DNA of 64,000 nucleotides from Geodermatophilus sabuli (GTDB lineage: Bacteria > Actinomycetota > Actinomycetes > Mycobacteriales > Geodermatophilaceae): assembly GCF_900215145.1 (NCBI RefSeq), contig NZ_OBDO01000002.1:434001-498000 (forward strand), in the 5' to 3' direction. Shown here one piece after another: positions 35,307 to 43,394 of this stretch; position 1 is the first letter of the stretch; each line of letters opens with the position of its first letter. A program made the position numbers and the translations under genes. The notes under the pieces are model-generated. The model had not been told where the DNA came from. It saw only the letters and a program-made list of their open reading frames with translations, and did no database searches.

Positions 35307-36320
35307 GTGACCCGCCACGGTGCCCGGCCGACGACCCGATCGAGTGGACGGGCGGCTGCTGCCGCGGTCCTCGCGCTGCCGGTGCTGCTCCTCGGTTGCT
35401 CCAGCGATCCGGAGGAGGAGCAGCAGGGCGGTGGCGGTGGGGGACAGGGCACCGAGACGATTGCGTTGGGGATCATCCCGATCATCGACGTCGCTCCCGT
35501 CTACCTCGGCCAGGAGCAGGGCTTCTTCGAGGACCAGGGCATCGAGCTCGACCTCAGTGCGGGCCAGGGCGGTGCGGCGATCGTGCCCGGCGTCGCCAGC
35601 GGGAGCATCGACATCGGCTTCGGCAACAACCTGTCGCTGGTGGTCGCCGCGTCGAACGAGCTGCCTCTCCAGGTGCTCTGCAGCGCGGTCGACAGCACCG
35701 GCGACCCGGAGCGTGACCCGTTCACGATCGTCACCGCGGACCCGGCGATCACGCGCCCGGCCGACCTCGCCGGCAAGACCGTCGCCACGAACACCATCAA
35801 CGCCATCGGCGACACGGTGGTCAAGGCGTCGGTGCGGGCGGACGGCGGCGACCCGAACGCGGTCACCTTCGTCGAGCTGCCCTTCCCCAACATGGCCGCG
35901 GCTCTGGCGGCAGGGGACGTCGACGCCGCCTGGCTGGTGGAGCCCTTCGTGACCCTCGCCGAGGGCCAGGGCATCCGCGTGCTGACCACGCCGCTCAACG
36001 ACTTCACCGACGTCCAGGTGGAGGTGTCCACCTACTTCACGAGCACGGCCTACGCCGCCGAGAACCCGGAACTCGTCGAGCGGTTCACCACGGCGATGGT
36101 GCAGTCCCTCAACTACGCGCAGGAGAACCCGGACGCGGTGCGCGCGATCCTGCCGACGTACCTCGACATCCCCGAGGAGGTCGCAGCGAAGGTGCGGCTC
36201 CCCGAGTGGAACACCGAGGTGAGCCAGGAGACCTTCGAGATGTACACCGAGCTGCCCGAGGCCCAGGGGCTGCTGGGCGGGGAGGTCGACCTGGACACCC
36301 TGCTGGCGCAGGTCAACTGA
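35307..36320 (+). CDS. Orphan ABC substrate-binding lipoprotein (NMT1/SsuA-like)
   Basis: A 337-residue lipoprotein with signal AVLALPVLLLGCSS (lipobox LLGC) and a Gly-rich tether, then a periplasmic-binding fold of the NMT1/THI5/SsuA type that binds sulfonates, nitrate, riboflavin or pyrimidine precursors. Visible blocks: ALGIIPIIDVAPVYLGQEQG, FEDQGIELDLSAGQGG, GSIDIGFGNNLSLVVAASN and the hinge LAGKTVATNTINAIGDTVVK. No permease or ATPase gene lies next to it, so its transporter must be elsewhere. The GTG has no good ribosome-binding site, but a CACGAT hexamer six bases upstream. A 161-bp divergent region separates it from the DUF6318 gene. Confidence 0.83.
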   Translation: MTRHGARPTTRSSGRAAAAAVLALPVLLLGCSSDPEEEQQGGGGGGQGTETIALGIIPIIDVAPVYLGQEQGFFEDQGIELDLSAGQGGAAIVPGVASGSIDIGFGNNLSLVVAASNELPLQVLCSAVDSTGDPERDPFTIVTADPAITRPADLAGKTVATNTINAIGDTVVKASVRADGGDPNAVTFVELPFPNMAAALAAGDVDAAWLVEPFVTLAEGQGIRVLTTPLNDFTDVQVEVSTYFTSTAYAAENPELVERFTTAMVQSLNYAQENPDAVRAILPTYLDIPEEVAAKVRLPEWNTEVSQETFEMYTELPEAQGLLGGEVDLDTLLAQVN

Positions 36321-36330
36321 CGGGGCCGGC

Positions 36331-36354
36331 GGGCGGGCCCCGGGGAGCCCGCCC
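36331..36354 (+). terminator. Terminator-like hairpin after the orphan binding protein
   Basis: GGGCGGGC/GCCCGCCC, 8-bp stem with an 8-nt C/G-rich loop, between convergent genes. Confidence 0.5.
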
Positions 36355-36357
36355 TGC

Positions 36358-36738
36358 TCAGCCCTCCAGCTCGTACGCCAGCCCGTGCCGGGGCTGGTAC
36401 AGCAGCATCCAGCCGGCGCCGGGCACACGCAGCGACGTCACCAGGCCGAAACCCTGGTCCTGCACCTCCTCCCGCACCTCGATGCCGGCCGCGCGGAGCT
36501 CGGCGGCCGTCGCCGCGACGTCGTCGCACATCAGCGACGCCTGGTGGTACGGCACGGAGGCCCAGGCCTCGCCGGGCTCGTCCGCGGTGGGGTGCACGCC
36601 GAGCTCGCTCGGCGGGGTCTTGAAGATGAGCCAGCCGCCGCCGGCGTCCAGCGACGGCCAGCGCAGCACCTCGCGGAAGAAGCGCCGTGTCGCCTCGGGG
36701 TCGTCGGAGTAGACGATCGTGTGGAAGCCGGTGATCAC
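36358..36738 (-). CDS. VOC-family (glyoxalase-like) protein
   Basis: A 126-residue single-copy vicinal-oxygen-chelate fold protein: start FHTIVYSDDPEATRRFFREV, then HQASLMCDDVAATAAELRAA and a C-terminal WMLLYQPRH. Such proteins include glyoxalases, dioxygenases and antibiotic-resistance proteins; metal ligands and substrate cannot be settled from sequence. GTG 36738 has TAGCGT 6 nt upstream, and this hexamer includes the TAG stop of the preceding HAD gene, so the gene can be read from its own leaderless transcript as well as by read-through of the PNP operon. Confidence 0.8.
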   Translation of the reverse strand: MITGFHTIVYSDDPEATRRFFREVLRWPSLDAGGGWLIFKTPPSELGVHPTADEPGEAWASVPYHQASLMCDDVAATAAELRAAGIEVREEVQDQGFGLVTSLRVPGAGWMLLYQPRHGLAYELEG

Positions 36739-36744
36739 CGGCCC

Positions 36745-36750
36745 ACGCTA
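36745..36750 (-). promoter_or_regulatory. -10 element for leaderless VOC gene (overlaps HAD stop)
   Basis: TAGCGT on the minus strand, 6 nt before the GTG. Its first three bases are the stop codon of the upstream HAD gene. Confidence 0.45.
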
Positions 36751-37440
36751 GGCCCCGAGCCGGTCGGCCAGCTCCTCGAACGAGCGCACCGACAGGTCGG
36801 CGTCCGGGTCCGTCTCCGGCGGCACCGCCCGGCCGCCGAACTCGTCGGGGCGGTGCACGTACGCCGTCCGCAGGCCGCGGGCGCGGGCCGCGGTCAGGTC
36901 CTCGACGTGCGCGGCGACCATCAGCACCGACGACGGCGGCAACGCCAGCAGCCGCGGCGCGGCGTCGTAGACCTCCGGGTCGGGCTTGTAGTGCTGCACG
37001 ATCTCCGCGCCCAGCACGCAGTCCCACGGCAGCCCGGCCCGCTTGGCCATGTCGACGATCAGCGCGACGTTGCCGTTGGACAGCGGCGCGAGCACGTGTG
37101 CCCGCGCCAGCCGGGTCAGCCCCGGGACGACGTCCGGCCACGGGTCGAGCCGGTGCCAGGCCAGCGTCAGCTCGTCGCGCACCTCCGGCGCGACGTCGGG
37201 CCGGCCGGCGGCGGCGAGGACGTCGTCCAGGGAGGAGCGGTGCAGGGCGTCCAGCGGCGTCCACGGCAGCTCGCCGGAGCGCACCCGCTCCATCGAGGGC
37301 ACGTACCGGCGGCGCCAGTCGTCGGCGAGCGCGGCGGCGTCGACCGACGGCCCCAGCAGTCGCCGGGCCTCCCGCGCGACCCCGCCGCGCCAGTCCACGA
37401 CCGTCCCGAAGACGTCGAACACCAGCGCCCGGATCGCCAC
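36748..37440 (-). CDS. HAD-superfamily hydrolase (haloacid dehalogenase type II-like)
   Basis: A 230-residue HAD hydrolase. The nucleophile Asp is in LVFDVFGTVVDWRGG; motif II is LAPLSNGNVALI and the Lys of motif III is in VQHYKPDPEVYDAAP. The type-II haloacid dehalogenase layout (FDVFGT-V-D and SNGN) fits, but sugar or nucleotide phosphatase activity is equally possible: it sits in an operon with PNP and a phosphosugar mutase. It begins 2 nt after the mutase stop, so the two are co-translated. Confidence 0.85.
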   Translation of the reverse strand: MAIRALVFDVFGTVVDWRGGVAREARRLLGPSVDAAALADDWRRRYVPSMERVRSGELPWTPLDALHRSSLDDVLAAAGRPDVAPEVRDELTLAWHRLDPWPDVVPGLTRLARAHVLAPLSNGNVALIVDMAKRAGLPWDCVLGAEIVQHYKPDPEVYDAAPRLLALPPSSVLMVAAHVEDLTAARARGLRTAYVHRPDEFGGRAVPPETDPDADLSVRSFEELADRLGA

Positions 37441-37442
37441 GA

Positions 37443-39068
37443 CTACACCCCCAGCGCCGCGGCCATCTCGGCGCGCAGCTCGTCGAGTTCGTCGGCACCG
37501 CGGCCGCGGGCGGCGATCAGCCCGGCGTCGTCGTGCACCGGCACCACCGTCTCCAGGTAGGCCTTGAGCTTCGGTTCGGTGCCGCTGGGCCGCACGATCA
37601 CCCGGACGCCGTCGCCCAGCAGCCGGACGGCGTCCACCGGCGGCTGCTCGTGCGCCAGGTCGGCGACCGCCACCTCGCGGCCCAGCAGGCGGGTGGGCGG
37701 CGCGGACCGCAGCCGGGCCATCATGGCGCCGATCCGGGAGAGGTCCTCGACCCGCACCGACAGCTGCCCGGTCACGAACAGCCCGTGCTCGCCGGCCAGC
37801 TCGTCGAGCCGGTCCAGCAGCGTGCGCCCTGAGGCCTTCAGCTCCGCCGCGAGCAGCGCGACGGCGAGCGCGGCCGAGATGCCGTCCTTGTCCTTGACCA
37901 CCTGCGGCGCGACGGCGTACCCCAGCGCCTCCTCGTAGCCGAAGACGAGGGGGACGTCGTCGATGCCGGCCCGGACGATCCACTTGAACCCGGTGGGGGT
38001 CTCGGCGAACCGCACCCCGTGCGCCGCGGCCAGTACCGACAGCAGGGAGCCGCTCACCAGCGACGCCGCGTACGTGCCGCGCACCCCGCGGCGCAGCAGC
38101 CAGTCGGCGAGCAGGGCGCCCACCTCGTCGCCGGTCAGCTGGCGGCCCCCGCAGACCACCGAGCAGCGGTCGGCGTCGGGGTCCTCGGCGATGGCGACGT
38201 CCGCGCCGACGCGGTCGGCCAGGGCCTGGAGGAGGTCGACCGCGCCCGGTTCCTCCGGGTTCGGGAAGGTGACGGTCGGGAACGCCGGGTCGGGGGAGTC
38301 CTGCTCGGCGACGCTCACCGGCGGCGCGAACCTGGCCGCGGCGAACACCGTGCGGGTGGTCTCCGCCCCGACCCCGTGCATCGCGGTGTAGGCCACCGTC
38401 AGCGCCGCACGGTCCGCGGCCGGCACGCGGTCGGGCTGCAGAGCGGCCACGACGGCGGCCACGTAGTCGGCCTGGACGTCGTCGCCGAGGGTGAGCCAGT
38501 CGTCGGAGCGCGGCACCTCCCGCGCCGGCCCCACCGCGGAGATGGCGGCCTCGATCAGCCGGTCGGCCGGGGGCACCAGCTGGGCGCCGTCGTCCAGGTA
38601 GACCTTGTAGCCGTTGTCGTCGGGCGGGTTGTGGCTGGCGGTCACCATCACGCCGGCCGCGCAGCCCAGGTGCCGGACGGCGAAGGCGAGCACCGGCGTG
38701 GGCAGCGGCCGCGGCAGCACCTGGACGGCGAAGCCCGCGCCCGCGAGCACCGCCGCCGACACCTGGGCGAACTCGTCGGAGCGGCGGCGGGCGTCGAAGC
38801 CGATGACCACCCCGGCGCCGGCGTGCCCCGAGTCGGCCAGGTACCGGGCCAGCCCCGCGGCGGCCCGGGTGACGACGGCGGCGTTCATGCCGGCCGGGCC
38901 GGCGCGCACCGGCCCGCGCAGCCCCGCCGTGCCGAAGGTGAGCGGGCCGGCGAACCGGCGCTCCAGCTCGGTCGTGTCCTCCGCCTCGATCAGCGCCTCG
39001 ATCTCCGCGCGGTCGCCGGCGTGCGGGTCGGCGTCGGCCCAGTCGCGAGCCAGGCCGAGGAGGCTCAC
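37443..39068 (-). CDS. Phosphoglucomutase/phosphomannomutase-family enzyme, possible phosphopentomutase
   Basis: A 541-residue alpha-D-phosphohexomutase. The phosphoserine loop is VMVTASHNPPDDNGYK, the metal loop AEDPDADRCSVV, the sugar loop GYEEALGYAV and the phosphate-binding loop VRPSGTEPKLK. TFGTAGLRGPV at the N-terminus is the feature of the PGM2-like branch, members of which also act on (deoxy)ribose phosphates. The operon position after PNP, and the absence of deoB in the window, suggest it converts (deoxy)ribose-1-phosphate to the 5-phosphate for DeoC (inference). In mycobacteria the corresponding gene is called pmmB. It has GGGAGG upstream of its GTG, at the end of a 73-nt spacer. 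Confidence 0.9.
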   Translation of the reverse strand: MSLLGLARDWADADPHAGDRAEIEALIEAEDTTELERRFAGPLTFGTAGLRGPVRAGPAGMNAAVVTRAAAGLARYLADSGHAGAGVVIGFDARRRSDEFAQVSAAVLAGAGFAVQVLPRPLPTPVLAFAVRHLGCAAGVMVTASHNPPDDNGYKVYLDDGAQLVPPADRLIEAAISAVGPAREVPRSDDWLTLGDDVQADYVAAVVAALQPDRVPAADRAALTVAYTAMHGVGAETTRTVFAAARFAPPVSVAEQDSPDPAFPTVTFPNPEEPGAVDLLQALADRVGADVAIAEDPDADRCSVVCGGRQLTGDEVGALLADWLLRRGVRGTYAASLVSGSLLSVLAAAHGVRFAETPTGFKWIVRAGIDDVPLVFGYEEALGYAVAPQVVKDKDGISAALAVALLAAELKASGRTLLDRLDELAGEHGLFVTGQLSVRVEDLSRIGAMMARLRSAPPTRLLGREVAVADLAHEQPPVDAVRLLGDGVRVIVRPSGTEPKLKAYLETVVPVHDDAGLIAARGRGADELDELRAEMAAALGV

Positions 39069-39141
39069 GACGCCTCCCTGCCGGCGCTCGGCGGTGTCGC
39101 CGGCCAGGCTGCGGCGCCCCCGGGCGGGCTCGCCGGCCCGC
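39069..39141 (-). repeat. 73-nt intergenic spacer element, copy B
   Basis: Between the SDR stop and the mutase GTG. On the minus strand it begins GCGGGCCGGCGAGC after TGA and ends GAGCGCCGGCAGGGAGG plus four bases before GTG; same length as copy A and about two-thirds identical. Confidence 0.5.
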
Positions 39142-40002
39142 TCACCGCTCGGCCCCGCTGCCCGGTGCGATGTCCCCGCCGGGCAGGGGCGGCTCGACGT
39201 TCTCGGCGTCGAACTGCGCCAGCGTGTACTCGCCACCCACGCGCGCGTGCACGGGGTCGGCGAGGTCCGGCTCGCCGTACGCCTCGACCAGCGCCGACGC
39301 GAACACCTCGGCGTCGTCGGCCGGCTCGTACCCCAGCGCCCGCGCGGCGGTGAGGTCCCACCAGTTGCGGGTGTTGGCCGACACGCCCCAGACGACGGCG
39401 AAGCCGGGGGCCGGCGCCCGGAGTGCGGCGTCGACGAGGCGGACCTGGTCGCCGGGGGACAGCCACGTCGACAGGTGGCGGACCGTCGTGGGCTCGGCGA
39501 AGGCGCTCCCGATCCGCAGGCAGACGACGTCCATCCCGTACCGGTCGACGTAGAGCGAGCCCAGCGCCTCCATCGCCGCCTTGGAGACGCCGTAGTACGT
39601 GTCCGGCCGCGGCGGGGCGTCGACCTCGCGCAGCAGTCCGCCGTCCGGGCGGGGGGTGTAGCCGGTGGCGTGGTTGCTGCTGGCCAGGACGACGCGGGAG
39701 ACCCCGGCCCGCCGGGCGGCCTCCAGCACGCAGTAGGTGCCCTCGATGTTGGCGTGCGAGATCGCCGGCCAGGTCGACTCCGTGGCGATCCCCGCCAGGT
39801 GCACGACGGCGGAGACCCCGGCGACGGCGTCCTCCATCGCGGTGAGGTCGGTGGTGTCGGCGACCACCTGCTCCTCGCCGGGCCGGGTGTCGGTCATCGG
39901 GACGACGTCGAGCGAGCGGACCGCCCAGCCGCGCTCGGGCAGCCCGCCGCGCAGCACGGTGCCGATCCGCCCGGCGGCCCCCGTCACCAGCACCTGACTC
40001 AC
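39142..40002 (-). CDS. NAD-dependent epimerase/dehydratase-family (extended SDR) protein
   Basis: A 286-residue SDR-type oxidoreductase. The cofactor motif is [13 protein letters not shown] follows, and the catalytic Tyr-Lys pair is in [11 protein letters not shown] with the Ser in [11 protein letters not shown]. The layout resembles uronate dehydrogenases, which lack the long C-terminal domain of GalE. The start overlaps the PNP stop (GTGA), so the two are co-translated. What reaction a sugar-nucleotide or uronate type enzyme performs in a nucleoside-salvage operon is not clear. Confidence 0.83.
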   Translation of the reverse strand: MSQVLVTGAAGRIGTVLRGGLPERGWAVRSLDVVPMTDTRPGEEQVVADTTDLTAMEDAVAGVSAVVHLAGIATESTWPAISHANIEGTYCVLEAARRAGVSRVVLASSNHATGYTPRPDGGLLREVDAPPRPDTYYGVSKAAMEALGSLYVDRYGMDVVCLRIGSAFAEPTTVRHLSTWLSPGDQVRLVDAALRAPAPGFAVVWGVSANTRNWWDLTAARALGYEPADDAEVFASALVEAYGEPDLADPVHARVGGEYTLAQFDAENVEPPLPGGDIAPGSGAER

Positions 40003-40808
40003 GGCAGCCGCCCCACGAACGCCACGAGGAACTCGCCCAGCCGGCCGGCCGCGGCCTTGCCCGCCGCGAGCACCTCCTCGTGGTCGAGCTTCTCGCCGGT
40101 GATGCCGGCCGCGGCGTTGGTGACCATCGACAGGCCCACCACCTCCAGGCCGGCGGCCCGCGCGGCGATCGCCTCCAGCGCCGTGGACATGCCGACCAGA
40201 TCCGCGCCCAGCGTGCGCAGCATCCGGATCTCGGCCGGCGTCTCGTAGTGCGGGCCGGGCAGTGCGGCGTAGACGCCCTCGGTCAGCGAGGGGTCGAGCT
40301 CGCGGGCCAGCGACCGCAGCCGCGCGGAGTACAGGTCGGTGAGGTCGACGAAGGTCGCACCCACCAGCGGCGAGCGGGCGGTCAGGTTGAGGTGGTCGCT
40401 GATCAGCACCGCCTGGCCGACCCGGTGGTCCGGCGCCAGCCCGCCGGCGGCGTTGGTGAGGACGACGGTGCGCACGCCCGCCGCGGCCGCCGTCCGGACG
40501 CCGTGCACCACCGGCTCGACGCCGCGGCCCTCGTAGAGGTGCGTGCGGCCCAGGAAGAGCAGCACCCGCCGCTGCCCGACCCGGACCGAGCGGACCTCCC
40601 CGCCGTGGCCGACCGCCGTCGGGGCGGCGAACCCGGGCAGGTCCCCGATCGCGATGCTGCCGTCGACGGCCCCGAAGGCATCGGCGGCCGGGGCCCAGCC
40701 GGACCCCATGACGATGGCGACGTCGTGGTCGCCGCCGAGGGCGGTGGTGAGGTCGCCGGCCGCGCGGGCGGCCAGGGCGGAGGGGTCGTCGGGCGCAGGG
40801 GAACTCAC
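39999..40808 (-). CDS. Purine-nucleoside phosphorylase
   Basis: A 269-residue PNP of the trimeric (human-like) family, splitting inosine/guanosine and their deoxy forms. Conserved blocks: [15 protein letters not shown] (phosphate loop), [25 protein letters not shown], the base-binding [16 protein letters not shown] with the key Glu, and [25 protein letters not shown]. Adenosine from uptake would need Add first, which is present. It heads an operon with the SDR, the mutase and the HAD gene. The GTG start has TAGCGT 6 nt upstream and no Shine-Dalgarno. Actinobacterial equivalents are called deoD or punA. Confidence 0.94.
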   Translation of the reverse strand: MSSPAPDDPSALAARAAGDLTTALGGDHDVAIVMGSGWAPAADAFGAVDGSIAIGDLPGFAAPTAVGHGGEVRSVRVGQRRVLLFLGRTHLYEGRGVEPVVHGVRTAAAAGVRTVVLTNAAGGLAPDHRVGQAVLISDHLNLTARSPLVGATFVDLTDLYSARLRSLARELDPSLTEGVYAALPGPHYETPAEIRMLRTLGADLVGMSTALEAIAARAAGLEVVGLSMVTNAAAGITGEKLDHEEVLAAGKAAAGRLGEFLVAFVGRLP

Positions 40809-40814
40809 GCGGCG

Positions 40815-40820
40815 ACGCTA
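40815..40820 (-). promoter_or_regulatory. -10 element for leaderless PNP operon
   Basis: TAGCGT on the minus strand, 6 nt before the PNP GTG. The divergent -10 of the ligase gene lies 60 bp away. Confidence 0.5.
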
Positions 40821-40879
40821 GCCCAGCGGCCGTGTCCCGGCCGCGCTCGCACCGACCAGCCGGGGACGGTGATCGTCCC

Positions 40880-40885
40880 TACACT
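40880..40885 (+). promoter_or_regulatory. -10 element for leaderless GCS2-type ligase gene
   Basis: TACACT, 7 nt before the GTG, with no ribosome-binding site. Confidence 0.5.
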
Positions 40886-40892
40886 CCGCAGC

Positions 40893-42104
40893 GTGCAGAT
40901 CCCCTTCCACTCCTCCGAACGCGCCAGCCTGGGTGTGGAGTGGGAGTTGCAGCTCGTCGACCTCGAGACCCGGCAGCTGACCGCCGGGGCGGTGGAGATC
41001 CTCGAGGAGCTCCGGCCCGCAGGCGGCGACGAGCACCCCAAGGCCAAGCACGAGCTGCTGCAGTCGACGATCGAGATCATCACCGGCGTCTGCACCACCG
41101 TCGCCGAGGCCAAGGCCGACCTCGCCGGCACCCTCGCCGAGGTGCGCACCGCCGCCGAGCACCGCGGCCTGGGGCTCCTGTGCGCCGGCACCCACCCCAT
41201 CACCGACTGGCAGACCCAGCAGATCTCGCCCAAGGAGCGCTACCTCCAGCTGGTGGAGAAGATGCAGTGGCTGGCCCGGCGGCTGCAGATCTTCGGGGTG
41301 CACGTGCACGTCGGCGTCCGGGCGCCGGAGAAGGCGATCCCGATCGTCAACGCGCTCACCCAGTACGTGCCGCACTTCCTCGCGCTGTCGGCGTCCTCCC
41401 CGTACTGGGTCGGCGCCGACACCGGCCTGGCCAGCGCCCGCTCGAAGGTGTTCGAGGGGATGCCGACGGCCGGGCTGCCCTACCAGCTGTCGGGCTGGGA
41501 CCGCTTCGAGGAGTACATGGAGACGCTCATCTCCACCCACGCCATCGAGAGCGTGCGCGAGGTGTGGTGGGACATCCGCCCGCACCCCGACTTCGGCACC
41601 GTCGAGCTGCGCATCTGCGACGGGCTGCCCACCCTCGACGAGATCGGTGCGGTCGCCGCCCTGTCCCAGTGCCTGGTCGAGCAGTTCGACCGCGAGCTGG
41701 ACCGCGGCTACACGCTGCCGGTCCCGGCGGGCTGGGTACTGCGGGAGAACAAGTGGCGGGCCGCCCGGTACGGGCTCGACGCCGACATCGTCGTCGACGA
41801 GAAGGGCACCGTGCGCCCGGTGCGCCAGGCGATCGCCGACCTGGTCGAGGACCTCACCCCCACCGCCCGCCGGCTGGGCTGCGAGGCGGAGCTGGCCGAC
41901 GTCGAGCGCATCCTCGCCGTGGGCGCCTCCTACCAGCGGCAGCGCGCGGTCGCCGCCGCCCACGACGGCGACCTGCGCGCGGTGGTCGACAGTCTGCTCG
42001 CCGAGATGCGCGACGGGTTGCCGGCCGCACCCGCCGTGGGCATGCCGGTCGCACCCGTCGGCGGCCGCCCGGTGCCCGACCCGGCCGGGGGGCGCCCGGC
42101 GTGA
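40893..42104 (+). CDS. Glutamate--cysteine ligase type 2 (YbdK/GCS2 family)
   Basis: A 403-residue carboxylate-amine ligase of the GCS2/YbdK family. Blocks: SLGVEWELQLVD (metal-binding Glu residues), HELLQSTIEIITGVC, AGTHPITDWQ, FGVHVHVGV with its His pair, and VEWR-like IRPHPDFGTVELRICDG. Members have weak glutamate-cysteine ligase activity in vitro; actinobacteria make mycothiol and usually not glutathione, so the true substrate may differ. A role in ergothioneine synthesis is less likely because no egt genes lie nearby. It overlaps the amidohydrolase gene by four bases. Confidence 0.85.
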   Translation: MQIPFHSSERASLGVEWELQLVDLETRQLTAGAVEILEELRPAGGDEHPKAKHELLQSTIEIITGVCTTVAEAKADLAGTLAEVRTAAEHRGLGLLCAGTHPITDWQTQQISPKERYLQLVEKMQWLARRLQIFGVHVHVGVRAPEKAIPIVNALTQYVPHFLALSASSPYWVGADTGLASARSKVFEGMPTAGLPYQLSGWDRFEEYMETLISTHAIESVREVWWDIRPHPDFGTVELRICDGLPTLDEIGAVAALSQCLVEQFDRELDRGYTLPVPAGWVLRENKWRAARYGLDADIVVDEKGTVRPVRQAIADLVEDLTPTARRLGCEAELADVERILAVGASYQRQRAVAAAHDGDLRAVVDSLLAEMRDGLPAAPAVGMPVAPVGGRPVPDPAGGRPA

Positions 42105-43360
42105 CGGAGTTCCCGGAGGCGCTCGGGACGGCGGTCGACGAGTGGGTCACCGCCCGCCAGCAGCAGCTGGTCGCCGTTCGCCGCCACCTGCACGCGCACC
42201 CCGAGCTGGCCTTCGCCGAGTTCGAGACGACGTCCTTCATCGAGCAGCGGCTGCGCAACGCGGACCTGGAGCCCAAGCGGTTGCCCACCGGGACCGGCCT
42301 GGTCGTGGACGTCGGCGAGGGGGCGGGCGGGTCCGGGCCGACGGTCGTGCTGCGGGCCGACATCGACGCCCTCCCGCTGCCCGACCTCAAGGACGTCCCG
42401 TACGCCTCGACCCGCGAGGGCGCCTGCCACGCCTGCGGGCACGACGTGCACACCACCGTCGTCCTCGGTGCCGCCCTGGCGCTGGCCGGCCTCGACGAGC
42501 TGCCCGGCACCGTCCGCTGCGTCTTCCAGCCGGCCGAGGAGTCCATCCCCGGGGGCGCCAGCGAGGTGGTCGCCGCCGGCGTGCTCGACGGCGCCTCCCG
42601 GGCGTTCGCGCTGCACTGCGACCCGTCGCTGCCGGCCGGGACGGTGGGGCTGCGGACCGGCTCGATCACCGCCGCCTGCGACCGGATGGACGTCACCCTC
42701 ACCGGTCCTGGCGGGCACACCGCCCGCCCGCAGCTCACCGTCGACCTCGTCGACGCGCTGGGCCGGCTGATCACCGACCTGCCCGCGCTGCTGTCCCGCC
42801 AGGTCGACCCGCGGGCGGGCATGTCCCTGGTGTGGGGCGCGGTGCAGGCCGGCGTCGCGGCCAACGCCATCCCGCAGCGCGGCCACCTGCGCGGCACCGT
42901 GCGCGTGCTCGACCGCGATGAGTGGCGCAACGCCGAGACCCTGCTGCGCAGCCTGGTCGAGCGGGTCGCGGCGACCACCGGCGCGCAGGTGGACGTCGAC
43001 TACGTCCGCGGCGTGCCCCCGGTGGTCAACGACCCCCGCGCCGTCGCGCTGCTGCGGTCGGCCGCACTGGAGACCGTGGGCAGCGACGGCCTGCGGCTGT
43101 CCCCGCAGAGCATGGGCGGGGAGGACTTCGGCTGGTTCGCCGACGTCCTGCCCATCGCGCTGGCCCGGCTGGGCACGCACGGCGGCGGCGCCCCGCTGGA
43201 CCTGCACCGCGGCACCTTCGACGTCGACGAGAAGGCGATCGGGGTGGGGGTGCGGCTGCTGGCGCGCACCGCCCTGCACGCCCTGGCCGCCGACGCCGGG
43301 GTCGAGCCGTCCGGCCGCTCACCGCACCCCGGCCGCGCCCGCCCCGGCGAGCGGCGGTAG
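42101..43360 (+). CDS. M20-family amidohydrolase
   Basis: A 419-residue metal-dependent amidohydrolase of peptidase family M20 (hippurate/N-acyl amino acid hydrolase type). The metal-binding and catalytic blocks are RRHLHAHPELAFAEFET, ACGHDVHTTVVLGAALA, FQPAEESIPGGA and SMGGEDFGWF; the dimerisation domain lies between GPGGHTARPQ and NAIPQRGHLRGTVR. The C-terminal 25 residues are a basic Pro/Arg tail. Co-translation with the ligase (GTGA overlap) suggests one makes and the other breaks an amide bond of the same metabolite (inference). Confidence 0.9.
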   Translation: MTEFPEALGTAVDEWVTARQQQLVAVRRHLHAHPELAFAEFETTSFIEQRLRNADLEPKRLPTGTGLVVDVGEGAGGSGPTVVLRADIDALPLPDLKDVPYASTREGACHACGHDVHTTVVLGAALALAGLDELPGTVRCVFQPAEESIPGGASEVVAAGVLDGASRAFALHCDPSLPAGTVGLRTGSITAACDRMDVTLTGPGGHTARPQLTVDLVDALGRLITDLPALLSRQVDPRAGMSLVWGAVQAGVAANAIPQRGHLRGTVRVLDRDEWRNAETLLRSLVERVAATTGAQVDVDYVRGVPPVVNDPRAVALLRSAALETVGSDGLRLSPQSMGGEDFGWFADVLPIALARLGTHGGGAPLDLHRGTFDVDEKAIGVGVRLLARTALHALAADAGVEPSGRSPHPGRARPGERR

Positions 43361-43394
43361 ATACTCCGCAGATCGACTGGAGGGGAGCCCGACG

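Noticed and set aside
43361-43394. Cobalamin riboswitch before mutA
   Set aside because: Only 34 bp separate mutA from the upstream gene; there is no room for a B12 aptamer and no B12-box-like sequence.
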